DNA of 64,000 bases from Belliella filtrata (GTDB lineage Bacteria > Bacteroidota > Bacteroidia > Cytophagales > Cyclobacteriaceae). Below, piece by piece: positions 17,646-27,294 of the stretch (its first letter is position 1; each line of letters opens with the position of its first letter). The stretch spans positions 1 through 64,000 of the forward strand of contig NZ_JAKZGP010000006.1 in assembly GCF_022549775.1 (NCBI RefSeq), in the 5' to 3' direction. The position numbers and the translations under genes were made by a program. The notes below the pieces were generated by a model. The model saw only the letters and a program-made list of their open reading frames with translations. It was not told where the DNA came from and made no database searches.

Positions 17646-18605
17646 TTAATCCTCTACTATTTCATCAATTTGATACATTCCTGTAGGACTAATCTCTATC
17701 CACCTACCTTCAATTTCCTTGATTTCAGAGGTACTTTTACTTTTAATGGTAAGCTTATAAGAAACTTTTCTTTTTCTCATTTCTATACTAGTCGAGAATA
17801 CTGAGTTCCCAGCTGGAGCATCCAAAGTTGTAAGTTGATTTGACAAGTATGGTGCAGTAGCAGGTTCTTTACTGTAATTACTTTGAACCCCTGAAAAATA
17901 AATATTCCCTTCATGTATTTCTGATGGCACTTCCACTTCTATAGATTCACTTTCAAACCAAACAAAGGCATCGGGACTATCACTTTCAAAATACGAATTT
18001 ATCAGAACATCCACCCCATTGAATGGAGAGACTTCAACTTGACGAGGTTCCAAAAAGTCAAAATAGTAGCGAAACAAATCATTTCTAATGTATAATGAAT
18101 CCTCATCATTTTCGCCAAGATAAAACTCAATTTGCTCAAATTGATAACCTGCCGACACTTCTTGATCAACAAAAATCCTCCGATTTTGATTCTCATTTTT
18201 AAGTGTTACGATAAATCCAAAATGTTGACCAGAGGCATTTTCATTTAGCATAATTTCAAAGACACCAGGGGTTTCATGTCTTATTTCAAAGCCAACTTTT
18301 GATCCTGTAAAAACCACATAGCCAAGTCCATCTAAAGCTAACAGCCGGTTTTCTAACAAAATTTCATCATTTAAATCAAAAGCATCTCCAAAAAGCCTAT
18401 GCATTCCATCTAAACTTTCGATACTCATGATTTTCCAACCTTCAGCCCCTAAATCCACTACTTCTATCCCTCCTTCACCTACATATTCAAGATGGACATC
18501 AGACACATCTTCTAATGATTCATCATCTGTAACACAAGCTGTAAGCATAAAAATAGTAATACAAATTACCTTAAGACTAAAAGGTATATAACGTAAATTT
18601 TTCAT
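17646..18605 (-). CDS. Hypothetical lipoprotein, beta-rich
   Basis: I do not recognise the family. 319 residues with an N-terminal lipoprotein signal (IFMLTACVTDDES; lipidated Cys about residue 24). The rest is acidic and predicted beta-rich, with several YFxF/FEI patterns and a basic KSTSEIKEIEGRWIEI segment near the end. No catalytic motif, transmembrane helix or repeat is clear. It is a single gene, convergent with the MFS transporter and 269 bp from the divergent next gene. It resembles many Bacteroidetes surface lipoproteins of unknown function; a link to the starch locus cannot be supported. Confidence 0.7.
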   Translation of the reverse strand: MKNLRYIPFSLKVICITIFMLTACVTDDESLEDVSDVHLEYVGEGGIEVVDLGAEGWKIMSIESLDGMHRLFGDAFDLNDEILLENRLLALDGLGYVVFTGSKVGFEIRHETPGVFEIMLNENASGQHFGFIVTLKNENQNRRIFVDQEVSAGYQFEQIEFYLGENDEDSLYIRNDLFRYYFDFLEPRQVEVSPFNGVDVLINSYFESDSPDAFVWFESESIEVEVPSEIHEGNIYFSGVQSNYSKEPATAPYLSNQLTTLDAPAGNSVFSTSIEMRKRKVSYKLTIKSKSTSEIKEIEGRWIEISPTGMYQIDEIVED

Positions 18606-18874
18606 TTGAAAGAATTTTAGAGTTGGGAGGTATTGAAATGTAATTATACATAAAATTAAGATTAGTCAATAAATTCTATAAGTTTTTGATTATAATTAGA
18701 CATAAAACTCATAATATTTAATATTTTTTCAATGTATTATTAAATTTATTAGAGTTACTTTTTGATTAAAGGTTCCTTTCCCAGTGATGTCAATTCATTG
18801 GTTAAACTGGTTGGTATTGATCAATTCCATCAGTTTCATTTTAAAATTTTGCAGAATTTGACTTAGATTTACAC

Positions 18875-19732
18875 ATGCAAAAAATCAAAATCACTGGAGT
18901 TCCTGAGCATTTTAATTATCCTTGGATCAAAGTTATAGAAGAGCAGCCTTTTTTGGATGAAGGTTTTGAACTTGAATGGATAGAAGAATCAAGAGGTTCA
19001 GGTGCGATGAACAAAGCATTGAGAGAGGGTAGTACAGACCTAGCATTGGTGCTCACAGAGAGCTTTATCAAGGATCGAATAGAAGGAAACCCAAGTAAAA
19101 TCATAGGGCTGCACATTGCATCTCCCCTTACATGGGGAGTCCATATTTCTGCAAAATCTCAAGAAGAATCTCTCGTAGAGCTGAGTAATGCTCCCTTTCT
19201 CATCAGCCGATATGGATCAGGTTCACACCTGATGGCATTCCTATTGGCTCAGCGAGAAGCCTGGAATACTGACAAGCTAAATTTTGAAGTTATTGACAAC
19301 CTTGAAGGTGCTAAGAAGGCTTTTGAAAATGAAGCGCCGAAAATGTTCCTTTGGGAAAAATATACAACCAAGCCACTTGTAGACGCCGGACTTTTCAAGA
19401 GAGTTGGGGAAATTCCCACACCATGGCCTTGTTTTGTAATTGTAGCTACTGAACATATCATAGAAAAACAACAGCACTTACTCATCAAGTTGAGGAATCT
19501 AGTTTATGCTTATGCGGACGAGATGGTTAAAAACCCTAATTTTGCTTCACTTATCGCCCAAAATTACGGGCTCCAAGAAGTAGATGTAGTCGCTTGGCTA
19601 AGTCAGACAAAATGGGCCACTAGCCCATCAATTGAAAAATCAGAACTTATACAGACTATGAAAATACTTTCTGATCTAAACCTTATTAGTGAACCGACAA
19701 GTTATGAGCAACTTGTAGCAGATTTATTGTAG
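18875..19732 (+). CDS. Periplasmic-binding-protein-like protein without signal peptide (Ca3427-like)
   Basis: 285 residues with the two-lobed type 2 periplasmic-binding fold: ITGVPEHFNYPWIKVIEE at the start, the hinge and ligand region ISRYGSGSHLMAFLLA (about 110-125), and APKMFLWEKYTTKPLV (about 155). This resembles the PBP2 Ca3427-like group related to NMT1/ThiY proteins. Those are commonly exported, but this one starts directly with the first beta strand, so it should stay in the cytoplasm. No ABC permease or ATPase is near. It stands alone between two minus-strand genes. Ligand unknown; a pyrimidine-like or thiamine-precursor ligand would be speculation. Confidence 0.7.
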   Translation: MQKIKITGVPEHFNYPWIKVIEEQPFLDEGFELEWIEESRGSGAMNKALREGSTDLALVLTESFIKDRIEGNPSKIIGLHIASPLTWGVHISAKSQEESLVELSNAPFLISRYGSGSHLMAFLLAQREAWNTDKLNFEVIDNLEGAKKAFENEAPKMFLWEKYTTKPLVDAGLFKRVGEIPTPWPCFVIVATEHIIEKQQHLLIKLRNLVYAYADEMVKNPNFASLIAQNYGLQEVDVVAWLSQTKWATSPSIEKSELIQTMKILSDLNLISEPTSYEQLVADLL

Positions 19733-19767
19733 AATCTATTTAGCACATGTAGAGCATTGTTTAAAAA

Positions 19768-20766
19768 CTATAAAGGCCTAATAAAAAACTCATAATAATC
19801 ATCTTCTATGGAGTACCCTATGATGTGCCCTTGACTGTCAAAACTAACTGGATATTTTGTTTGAAATTCAAAATAATCATTCTTGTTCTCACTGATACTT
19901 TGGACTAAATATGGGCTTTCGACATCGCTAGAAACAAGTTGACTTACAATGTTCCTAGAAACTTTATCAGCAAAGATTTGGATATGGCTGTCAGCAATAA
20001 ATTCTGCTCTTTCTAATTTTGACAATTTTGAATATTCAAATCCTGAGCCCAAAAATTCCTTCGGTTTTTGATAGGTCCTGTTAATACTCTTTTCAAAACT
20101 CTCTATTTCGTAGTTTAAATTATTAAGATCCAAAACACCAAATTCATTTGAGTAAGGCATTAAAACATATAATTCGTTATTTCTCACATGAAATGCCAAC
20201 CTATTAACGTTATCATCAGTACGGCCCACAAAGATTTCCATATATTTATCAGAACCAATTTTACCTTTGATTATTTTATACTCCTTTGGGCTTGTCTCCA
20301 TTATAGAGGAACATGCAAAATAACAGGTGCCATTTTTATCCACAGAAATTGTTTTGCATCTGTATTTTTCAGGTAAAATATGTTTCAAGCTAATTTCATC
20401 AATTACCTCGCCCATATAACTATACTTCGCAAACAGCCCATTGTCTTTTGCCAAATAAAAATAATCTTGAAAAATAAAAATCTCTTCTGGTATTCCACCA
20501 ATAATTGTTCTAGTATTAGGTTTAATCAACTCTTTTTGCCAAACTTCCTCATTCTCACTTATTATATACAAACTTTGACCTTCCAAGCTAAACTGATTTA
20601 ATGCTATAAATTTCCCATTATTGTACTTTACTTTAGAAAATTTTCCAGAAATTTTATTCTTAGATACTTTGAGGGTTTTATCCACATTTTTATTGAGCTG
20701 TTCTTCTACAGAATTGCACGCAAATATTCCAATTAGGATGTAAATAAAAAGACTTGCTTTAATCAT
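19768..20766 (-). CDS. Six-bladed beta-propeller-like lipoprotein
   Basis: 332 residues; lipoprotein signal ending GIFACNSVEEQL. The body is made of repeated beta-rich blades (for example GGIPEEIFIFQDYFYLAKDNGLFAK, cited in part), typical of TolB-like or BF3164-type propeller lipoproteins of Bacteroidetes. It likely sits in the periplasm or at the surface. Its mature N-terminus (CNSVEEQL) resembles that of the next upstream gene (CKNVEEKL), suggesting the two are related. Third gene of a run with a small Cys-rich secreted peptide and a DUF4221-like lipoprotein. Molecular role unknown. Confidence 0.65.
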   Translation of the reverse strand: MIKASLFIYILIGIFACNSVEEQLNKNVDKTLKVSKNKISGKFSKVKYNNGKFIALNQFSLEGQSLYIISENEEVWQKELIKPNTRTIIGGIPEEIFIFQDYFYLAKDNGLFAKYSYMGEVIDEISLKHILPEKYRCKTISVDKNGTCYFACSSIMETSPKEYKIIKGKIGSDKYMEIFVGRTDDNVNRLAFHVRNNELYVLMPYSNEFGVLDLNNLNYEIESFEKSINRTYQKPKEFLGSGFEYSKLSKLERAEFIADSHIQIFADKVSRNIVSQLVSSDVESPYLVQSISENKNDYFEFQTKYPVSFDSQGHIIGYSIEDDYYEFFIRPL

Positions 20767-20795
20767 GAATTATTATTTTGCAGGTTTATAAAATT

Positions 20796-21935
20796 TTATC
20801 TTATCTGATACAATTCATATAAGATTTTATTTTCTTTTAAGTCAGGATTCAAACCATTTGAAAGAGGTAGATAAAATCCTTTTTCTCCTACAAAACTTTG
20901 GGTTGGTTTATACATTTTTGAGGGAAAGTATTTTTCAGAAATAACATTAAAATTTTTGTCCAACACCATAATTACAAATGGAAAGAAGTCAAATCTATGA
21001 ATCCCTGGAATTTCTTCAACTTTAACTTTGGGTTTGACAAAATATATCCTGTAATAGCAGTCCCTATACTTATCATATTTTATGCTATAATATAGATTAG
21101 ACCCCATAGCATCATTTGGAAATGAAAATTCAGCAAAATCCAATTTTGAAGGTCTCAACTTACTTTTGACGTAATAACTTTCTCTTGATTGGTGTTCAAA
21201 ATCAAATACAAACAAAGAATCTAATAAGTCCCATGAATATACCCAATTATCATTTTCACCTAAAACTCTAGAAACTGAACAACTCGGACTATTCCATGTC
21301 TTATTCCAAAAGATTGGAGGAAAACCAGAAGCTTTTTCAAAAGAAATACTTAGACTATCTAATCCAAACCTACCAGCATGTAACACATTTTTGTGAAAAT
21401 TATCTGGGTTCTGATTATCTTCAAGTGGATAACTTATAAAATGAAGCTTATTATTTTTAAAATAAGTCGGATTTTTAGGAATTGAAACATGGTTTACAAG
21501 GTCTTTTGCGGATTGCTCCTTTATCCCAGGGAAATAAGAATTTTGGACTTCACCAGAAGAATCTATCAATATTGAACCTCTAAAAGTCCCCCTCTTATAC
21601 AGAAAAACAGAATCTGAATTGACATAAGTAAAACCTTGAACATAACCCAAGCCAAAAGGACCGTCCATTGGGATTGGAATAGTTTTAACCTTTTCACCGA
21701 TGTCTAAATCATAGAAATCTAATGAGTTATTCACTTGGTTGATTACGGCCAAACACTCTTTATTTTGCCAGTTTACTACTTCATAATAATAAAAATTGTA
21801 ATCTGTCTTATCATCCAAATTAATTACAAATTGTTCTTTCAGTATAAGTTCGCTTTCATAGTCAAGTTTTTCTTCGACATTTTTACAAGAAATAATCAAT
21901 AGAAAAAGTAAACTAAAATTTTTGGGATTTAGCAT
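20796..21935 (-). CDS. DUF4221-like beta-propeller lipoprotein
   Basis: The start at 21935 (MLNPKNFSLL, 379 residues) puts the lipobox LLIISC right after the hydrophobic stretch; an ATG at 21962 is also in frame. Mature sequence begins CKNVEEKLDYESEL. The body is rich in Tyr, Phe, Asp and Asn and in beta strands, with phrases such as YYYEVVNWQNKECLAVIN and GENDNWVYSWDLLDSLFVFD. Length and layout fit DUF4221 lipoproteins described in Cyclobacteriaceae, from memory. 29 bp before the propeller gene and 53 bp after the peptide gene. Function unknown. Confidence 0.65.
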   Translation of the reverse strand: MLNPKNFSLLFLLIISCKNVEEKLDYESELILKEQFVINLDDKTDYNFYYYEVVNWQNKECLAVINQVNNSLDFYDLDIGEKVKTIPIPMDGPFGLGYVQGFTYVNSDSVFLYKRGTFRGSILIDSSGEVQNSYFPGIKEQSAKDLVNHVSIPKNPTYFKNNKLHFISYPLEDNQNPDNFHKNVLHAGRFGLDSLSISFEKASGFPPIFWNKTWNSPSCSVSRVLGENDNWVYSWDLLDSLFVFDFEHQSRESYYVKSKLRPSKLDFAEFSFPNDAMGSNLYYSIKYDKYRDCYYRIYFVKPKVKVEEIPGIHRFDFFPFVIMVLDKNFNVISEKYFPSKMYKPTQSFVGEKGFYLPLSNGLNPDLKENKILYELYQIR

Positions 21936-21988
21936 TTTATTGAAACTAGAGGTAAGCGACAATAAATAGATATTGCCGCTTTAATAAT

Positions 21989-22177
21989 TTAAACTGCAAT
22001 TTTACAAGTAGTGCTACAATCTTTACAAGAACCATCACCTTGATCTTCTGAAAGTACAATAATATATCCATCATCATCAATATCACTCACTTCTTTGTAA
22101 CCTGGACAAGCAGCATTTGCATAAAATCCAAAGCAAAATAAGCATGCCATCAAAACACTAAACATAATCTTTTTCAT
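21989..22177 (-). CDS. Small secreted Cys-rich peptide (NVEALA-like)
   Basis: 62 residues. A signal peptide runs to about residue 22 (LFCFGFYANA), leaving a mature peptide of about 40 residues with four Cys (positions 24, 51, 54, 58), three in the C-terminal CKDCSTTC. It contains an acidic middle (DIDDDGYIIVLSEDQGDG). Short exported Bacteroidetes peptides of the NVEALA type have a similar layout and are often encoded with propeller lipoproteins of the BF3164 kind; the exact NVEALA motif is only weakly matched here. It heads the cassette with the two lipoproteins. It could be a secreted signal or a surface partner; this is inference. The ATG at 22177 is the only good start. Confidence 0.62.
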   Translation of the reverse strand: MKKIMFSVLMACLFCFGFYANAACPGYKEVSDIDDDGYIIVLSEDQGDGSCKDCSTTCKIAV

Positions 22178-22418
22178 TACAATTTTTGTTTAATTAAATA
22201 ATTGATTAATAAAACAATAAGAGTGCGTCCACTAATAAAGTCAATTATAAGTAATAAACAAGTTTTTAGTTGGAAAAATTTTATTTAGTTAAACAAAATA
22301 AATTGCTTTTCATAAAACATGGTATATCCATAATAACAAAGGTTGTCAGAAAAATTGGTGATTATTCATAGAAAAACAATTGTTAAATCAATTAAATTCA
22401 AGCTTGCAAAATCACCAA
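22178..22418. other. AT-rich gap upstream of the peptide gene
   Basis: About 240 bp of very AT-rich DNA between the peptide gene and the surE terminator. No gene, repeat or clear TAnnTTTG box was found near the peptide gene; the promoter of the cassette should lie here. Confidence 0.4.
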
Positions 22419-22460
22419 TAAAACAAAAAAGACGAGCCTTTCGACCCGTCCTTTTGTTTT
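22419..22460 (-). terminator. Terminator of the surE operon
   Basis: A GC-rich hairpin (GACGAGCC with GACCCGTC-type pairing across 22431-22450, imperfect) flanked by AAAACAAAA on one side and TTTTGTTTT on the other. Read on the minus strand it ends in a T-run, directly after the surE stop codon. Confidence 0.75.
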
Positions 22461-23241
22461 AGAACTTCTCCCAGTCCCAATCCTCATTCATCAGCTTTAT
22501 AGCATGGTGAGCGGTCAAATCATACTGACAGGGAACAATGGATACAAAATTGTTGGCGATTGCCCATTCATCATTATCTTCTCCTTTATCAAAATTGACA
22601 AAGTTACCTGCCATCCAGAAATATTTTCGTCCATTTGGATCGTACCTTTCTGAGAATTCTTCTTGCCATTTGGCATGTGCTTGGCGGCAGATCTTCACTC
22701 CTTTGATAGGCTCATTTCTTTTTGGAGGAAAGTTGACATTCAATGCCACCCCTTTGGACATCCCATGATCCAGCACTTGTTTGGCTATTTTATAGACATA
22801 TTCTTCTACATGACTGAAATCTGCATTGGAAGAGTAATCACAAAGGCTGAAACCAATAGAAGGATATCCTTCCAAAGCTCCCTCGATAGCAGCAGACATG
22901 GTTCCTGAATACAGTACAGAAATTGAAGTATTGCTTCCGTGGTTGATGCCACTGACGATCAAGTCTACTTTTCTGTCTTTAAGAACATAATGTTTGGCTA
23001 ATTTAACACAATCTGCAGGGGTTCCACTTGATTTATATGCAAGTACATCGTCAAAAATATCTTCTTCAGATAGCCTAAGTGTTTCACCAATGGTAATGGC
23101 ATGTCCCATTCCTGACTGAGGACTATCTGGTGCGACTACCACCACGTCCCCTAATTTTTTCATTACATTTACTAATACTCTTATTCCTTTAGAAGTGATT
23201 CCATCATCATTAGATACTAGAATCAAGGGTCTTTTTGACAT
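22459..23241 (-). CDS. surE: 5'/3'-nucleotidase SurE
   Basis: Metal-dependent phosphatase acting on nucleoside monophosphates. 260 residues; the N-terminus ILVSNDDGITSKGI carries the paired metal-binding Asp, followed by VVVVAPDSPQSGMGHAIT and the VSGINHGSNTSISVLYSGTMSAAIEGA block with Asn and Ser ligands, all SurE hallmarks. Cytoplasmic. It is 5 bp downstream of a secreted protein gene and ends in its own terminator, so the two form an operon. Confidence 0.96.
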   Translation of the reverse strand: MSKRPLILVSNDDGITSKGIRVLVNVMKKLGDVVVVAPDSPQSGMGHAITIGETLRLSEEDIFDDVLAYKSSGTPADCVKLAKHYVLKDRKVDLIVSGINHGSNTSISVLYSGTMSAAIEGALEGYPSIGFSLCDYSSNADFSHVEEYVYKIAKQVLDHGMSKGVALNVNFPPKRNEPIKGVKICRQAHAKWQEEFSERYDPNGRKYFWMAGNFVNFDKGEDNDEWAIANNFVSIVPCQYDLTAHHAIKLMNEDWDWEKF

Positions 23242-23246
23242 AAAAT

Positions 23247-23879
23247 TTATTTTATTTGATTGTAATAGGCTGTGATGCGAAGTAGGTCTCCTCGCTTATC
23301 ATGGGCTAGCCTGTTTTTTCTCATATATAACTTTACTTCATCTTCTCTATCATCAAAAAAGTCCATCAAGTCCTTTTTCTTTTGAGAGTACTTTTGGATT
23401 TTACCATCCTTGAAAAAGAAAAAATTGAATGCTAAGCGATGACCTCCCATCATAGGACCACCCCACATTGGGTTCATCATCATGGGACCATACATGCCCA
23501 TTCCTCTATTATCTGTAGCTATATACTCTCTACAAAGCAATGCAATATCATCACCTTGGGTCAGGACTTCAAAGAAAACAGGGGTCTCATAATCGGTGGT
23601 TTGTGCGTAGGGTAAGGAATAAAATGTCCTAATTCCTCCATATACTTCATCATAAATTTCAAATTGAGTCACATTCGAAGCACCAAAAGTCTGTACACTT
23701 TCTCTTTGCAGCTGCACCACGTTATTGTCCAAATCGTACATCAACAAGCCTGATACGGCCTGACCGTCTGTGGTAGAAATTTGACCCCTATGCCATACTT
23801 GGGAAGGAAACTTATTTTGTGCATTTACATAAATCGAAATCGCACAGCTTAAAAATAGAAGTATATATGCCTTTTTCAT
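23247..23879 (-). CDS. Hypothetical secreted protein with Met-rich loop
   Basis: 210 residues with a signal peptide (about 1-20, ending YVNAQ). The first half is beta-rich (VWHRGQISTTDGQAVSGLLMYDLDNNVVQLQ) and may be a carboxypeptidase-regulatory-like or lipocalin-like fold. Residues about 128-148 are a Met/Gly/Pro-rich segment (GMGMYGPMMMNPMWGG), then a strand FNFFFFKDG and a basic helical tail. I know no function. Methionine-rich loops can bind Cu(I), but no Cys/His partner is clear. First gene of the operon with surE, with a -7-like box at 23962-23969. Confidence 0.7.
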   Translation of the reverse strand: MKKAYILLFLSCAISIYVNAQNKFPSQVWHRGQISTTDGQAVSGLLMYDLDNNVVQLQRESVQTFGASNVTQFEIYDEVYGGIRTFYSLPYAQTTDYETPVFFEVLTQGDDIALLCREYIATDNRGMGMYGPMMMNPMWGGPMMGGHRLAFNFFFFKDGKIQKYSQKKKDLMDFFDDREDEVKLYMRKNRLAHDKRGDLLRITAYYNQIK

Positions 23880-23961
23880 GATTGCTGTTACTTTGGTCTA
23901 ACTTAAAGAATAACGAATTTCAATTGAATTTGGTTGAAATGAAATGCATAAAATTAATGTC

Positions 23962-23969
23962 CAAACTTA
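23962..23969 (-). promoter_or_regulatory. Possible -7 box (TAAGTTTG) of the surE operon
   Basis: On the minus strand TAAGTTTG fits TAnnTTTG exactly, 83 bp before the ATG at 23879. No -33 element is obvious, so this is only suggestive. Confidence 0.35.
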
Positions 23970-23997
23970 GAATAAAGAATTGAACCAGAAGCTAAAT

Positions 23998-24030
23998 TAA
24001 AAAATCCCCTCATTTTCAGAGAGGATTTTT
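23998..24030 (-). terminator. Terminator of ribBA
   Basis: AAAATCCCCTC pairs with GAGAGGATTTTT (small internal mismatch) just past the ribBA stop, with a T-run on the minus strand side. Confidence 0.75.
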
Positions 24031-24041
24031 CATTCATTTCT

Positions 24042-25262
24042 TTATTTCTTAAGAATACTGTGCCCCATTTTATCTCTCTTAGTTTGGAGATACTTCTCGT
24101 TGTGAGGATTGGTTTGAATCTCAATCGGCAATTGCTCTACGATTTCTAAACCATAACCTAATAGGCCTACTCTTTTGGTTGGGTTATTAGTAATCAGCTT
24201 TATTTTGCTGATATTTAAATCTCTCAAAATCTGTGCACCGACTCCATAGTCTCTTTTATCTTCAGGGAAACCTAAAGCCAAGTTAGCTTGAACAGTATCC
24301 ATGCCTTGCTCTTGCAGTTTATAAGCCTTCAGTTTGTTGATCAAGCCTATCCCTCTTCCTTCCTGATTCATGTAAAGTACAACTCCCTTTCCTTCTTTCT
24401 CTACCATTTCGAGTGCCCTATGCAACTGTGGGCCACAGTCGCATCTGCAAGAACCAAAAATATCTCCTGTCACACATGAAGAGTGAACGCGAACCATCAC
24501 TGGCTCATCTGGTTCCCAAGTTCCTTTGATGAGTGCCATGTGAATATCCTCTGTATTGGTCTGACGAAAAGCAATCAGCTCAAAATCTCCAAAGGTCGTT
24601 GGCATAGCTACACCAATTTCTCTTTTGATTAGTGATTCGTTTTTAAGTCTATAAGCAATCAAATCTTTGATTGAAACCAATTTCAAATTAAATCTTTTGG
24701 CCACTTCAACAAGATCTGGAAGCCTTGCCATAGTTCCATCTTCATTCATGATTTCTACTAGCACTCCAGCAGGCTGTAGTCCTGCGAGCCTCGAAAAATC
24801 TATAGAAGCTTCCGTATGCCCCGCTCTCCTCAATACACCTCCCCTTTTAGCTTTAAGAGGAAAAATGTGACCTGGTTTACCTAATTCATCTGGATGTATA
24901 GAATCATCTACCAGTGCCCTGATTGTCTTGGCTCTATCACTTGCTGAAATACCAGTCGTACATCCATGACCTACTAAGTCAACAGAAACTGTAAATGGCG
25001 TTTCAAAAGCTGCTGTATTGCTACCAACCATCAACTGTAGTCCTAGTTTTTCGCAACGATCCTCTATCAATGGCGCACATATCAACCCTCTTCCATGAGT
25101 AGCCATAAAGTTGATGATTTCAGGGGTCACCTTCTCCGCAGCACAAACAAAGTCACCTTCGTTTTCTCTATCTTCATCATCTACTACGATGATCACTTCT
25201 CCATTTCTAATGGCTTCTATTGCTTCCTCAATGGAATCTAATTGGTAGGGTAAGGATGTCAT
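24042..25262 (-). CDS. ribBA: Bifunctional RibBA: DHBP synthase and GTP cyclohydrolase II
   Basis: Supplies both branches of riboflavin synthesis: 3,4-dihydroxy-2-butanone 4-phosphate from ribulose 5-phosphate and the pyrimidine precursor from GTP. The start at 25262 (MTSLPYQ, 406 residues) is chosen because an upstream ATG at 25292 lies within the -7 box. DHBP synthase spans about 5-200 ([34 protein letters not shown]); GTP cyclohydrolase II about 205-400 with the zinc cysteines in [17 protein letters not shown] and the [12 protein letters not shown] loop. Both active sites look intact. No FMN riboswitch is seen in the short leader. Confidence 0.96.
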   Translation of the reverse strand: MTSLPYQLDSIEEAIEAIRNGEVIIVVDDEDRENEGDFVCAAEKVTPEIINFMATHGRGLICAPLIEDRCEKLGLQLMVGSNTAAFETPFTVSVDLVGHGCTTGISASDRAKTIRALVDDSIHPDELGKPGHIFPLKAKRGGVLRRAGHTEASIDFSRLAGLQPAGVLVEIMNEDGTMARLPDLVEVAKRFNLKLVSIKDLIAYRLKNESLIKREIGVAMPTTFGDFELIAFRQTNTEDIHMALIKGTWEPDEPVMVRVHSSCVTGDIFGSCRCDCGPQLHRALEMVEKEGKGVVLYMNQEGRGIGLINKLKAYKLQEQGMDTVQANLALGFPEDKRDYGVGAQILRDLNISKIKLITNNPTKRVGLLGYGLEIVEQLPIEIQTNPHNEKYLQTKRDKMGHSILKK

Positions 25263-25289
25263 TTTTGAAGTATACTTTCTTTCGGACTG

Positions 25290-25297
25290 CAAAATTA
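25290..25297 (-). promoter_or_regulatory. -7 box (TAATTTTG) of ribBA
   Basis: The minus strand reads TAATTTTGC here, a perfect TAnnTTTG. The transcript would start near 25283, leaving a leader of about 20 nt before the ATG at 25262, which decides the gene start. Confidence 0.55.
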
Positions 25298-25341
25298 CGA
25301 GATTTATCCCTGAAAAACGCCTTCTTTCTATTTTAAGTTTC

Positions 25342-27294
25342 TTAATTGCTGATTACAATGCCTAACTGTTTGTCTATCTCTACTTGATATCGCTTCAATT
25401 CCATGTAAACACGCAGCTTTTCATCCATTGCCCCTGCATCTTCATTTTGATCCTGTGCTGACTTTATTTTGATCCTTGCTTCTTCAAGCATCTTTTTCAC
25501 TACTTTTTGCTTTAGTCTTAGGATATTATCATAGACAGATTTGGCAAGATCATCTGCTTCTGTCGTTGTGAAAATTTGAAAACGCTCTTGCCAAAGTTTC
25601 GAAATCTCATGCTTCTTGGTGATCATGTTGATCACTTCCTGCTTGACTTCTCTGTCGTTTGATTCTAGAAAATATTGAGGTTGGGGCAAGATCCCCTTAG
25701 AAAGTGCCTGTTTGTAAATCCCTAAAATTTTATTGAAAACAGGTATACTAAATTCCAAATCTTCAGTCTCTTGTAGTAAATACTCACACACACTTAGCTC
25801 ATCAGAAACCATTTCAAAGCCATAGTTGACCAGCATCCTCATCATCTCACGCTCTTGTGCTTCAAGTTGGGTGGAATATGGTACTTTTTCCTCTTCTGTA
25901 GGAAGAAAAAGATCCACTGGTGGAGCAAAATCAGGTTGATCTTGCTGATCTCTTTGTTCTCTGAAATATTGATCTTTTTGAACCTTGAGTAAGATCTTAT
26001 TCAATTCAACATGAATGATCTCCTCATCTATTTCAAGTAATTTGGATGATTGTCTTATGTAGACCGATCGAATGATTGAATCAGGGATTTTGGACAAGCT
26101 AAGAATTACCGAGCGAATCAACTCAGCCCTTTTTACTGGATCTGTTGCTGCTTCTTCTGCAAAAAGTGAAATTTTGAATGCAATAAAATCCTGAGCACTA
26201 TCACTCAAATAACCCGCAAATACTTGAGAACCTACTTTTCGGGAATAACTGTCTGGATCATCTCCATTCGGAAAAACAACAGCCTTTACATTCAATCCCC
26301 CTTCCAAAAGCATGTCAATCCCTCTCAAAGACGCTTTAATCCCCGCAGCATCTCCATCAAAAAGTACAGTGACATTATCCGTGAATCTTTTGATGACTTT
26401 GATCTGATTTTCAGTCAAGGATGTTCCAGAAGAAGCAACCACATTTTCGATTCCCGCCAAATGCATCGAAATCACATCTGTGTAACCCTCTACCAAGTAG
26501 CAATTATCCTTCTCTCGTATGGATTTCTTTGCCTGAAACATACCGTAGAGGACATCACTCTTATGATATACTTCTGTCTCAGGTGAATTTATGTATTTAG
26601 GTTGCTTCTTATCTTGGGTCAAAATCCTAGCACCAAACCCAATGGGTTTTCCTCCAAGATTGTGAATTGTGAAAGTTACCCTACCTCTAAATCGATCATA
26701 AATCCGACTTGGATCTCCTTCTTTCTGCAAGACTAGGCCAGCTTTTAGTAAAATATCTTCAGAATGACCCGCTGCTTTGGCAGCTGTGAGCAAATGATCC
26801 CAACCATCCAAAGTATACCCAAGATCAAACTTATCAATGATAGCTTGATTGAATCCCCTCTCTTTAAAATAACTCAGTCCTATAGCTCGACCTTCTTCGG
26901 TCTGAAGGTTTTTCACAAAAAAATCCTTGGCATAATTCAGCACAATATAAAGACTCTCTCTTTCATTGTAAGCTTGTACATCTTCTGGAGTGACTGCCTT
27001 GTCTTCCTCTACTTCGATTCCATATTTTTGTGCAAGATGCCTGATCGCTTCGTTGAATCCCACTCCTTCGATATCCATCACAAACTGTATAGGATCACCA
27101 GCTTTCCCACAACCAAAGCATTTGTATATTTGCTTTGCAGGAGAGACTGAAAACGATGGAGACTTTTCATTGTGAAAAGGACAACAAGCCCATAAGTTTT
27201 GTCCTTTCTTTTTCAAAGGCACATAATCATTCACAACGTCTTCTATATCCGCTCTATCTCTTACTTTATCTGCTGTTGCTCTACTGACTACCAT
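25342..27294 (-). CDS. dnaG: DNA primase DnaG
   Basis: Makes RNA primers at the replication fork. 650 residues: an N-terminal CHC2 zinc-binding domain ([12 protein letters not shown], then IYKCFGCG, about residues 37-65), a catalytic core with the TOPRIM motifs [15 protein letters not shown] and VLFDGDAAG (about 260-325), and a C-terminal helicase-interaction domain that is long and helical. The size and order match bacterial DnaG. Single gene with a -7 box at 27315-27322. Confidence 0.96.
   Translation of the reverse strand: MVVSRATADKVRDRADIEDVVNDYVPLKKKGQNLWACCPFHNEKSPSFSVSPAKQIYKCFGCGKAGDPIQFVMDIEGVGFNEAIRHLAQKYGIEVEEDKAVTPEDVQAYNERESLYIVLNYAKDFFVKNLQTEEGRAIGLSYFKERGFNQAIIDKFDLGYTLDGWDHLLTAAKAAGHSEDILLKAGLVLQKEGDPSRIYDRFRGRVTFTIHNLGGKPIGFGARILTQDKKQPKYINSPETEVYHKSDVLYGMFQAKKSIREKDNCYLVEGYTDVISMHLAGIENVVASSGTSLTENQIKVIKRFTDNVTVLFDGDAAGIKASLRGIDMLLEGGLNVKAVVFPNGDDPDSYSRKVGSQVFAGYLSDSAQDFIAFKISLFAEEAATDPVKRAELIRSVILSLSKIPDSIIRSVYIRQSSKLLEIDEEIIHVELNKILLKVQKDQYFREQRDQQDQPDFAPPVDLFLPTEEEKVPYSTQLEAQEREMMRMLVNYGFEMVSDELSVCEYLLQETEDLEFSIPVFNKILGIYKQALSKGILPQPQYFLESNDREVKQEVINMITKKHEISKLWQERFQIFTTTEADDLAKSVYDNILRLKQKVVKKMLEEARIKIKSAQDQNEDAGAMDEKLRVYMELKRYQVEIDKQLGIVISN

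Noticed and set aside
25263-25292. FMN riboswitch before ribBA
   Set aside because: The leader after the likely transcription start is about 20 nt, too short for an RFN element, and no such conserved stems are seen.
24042-25292. ribBA start at the upstream ATG 25292
   Set aside because: That ATG lies within the -7 box; transcription would begin downstream of it.
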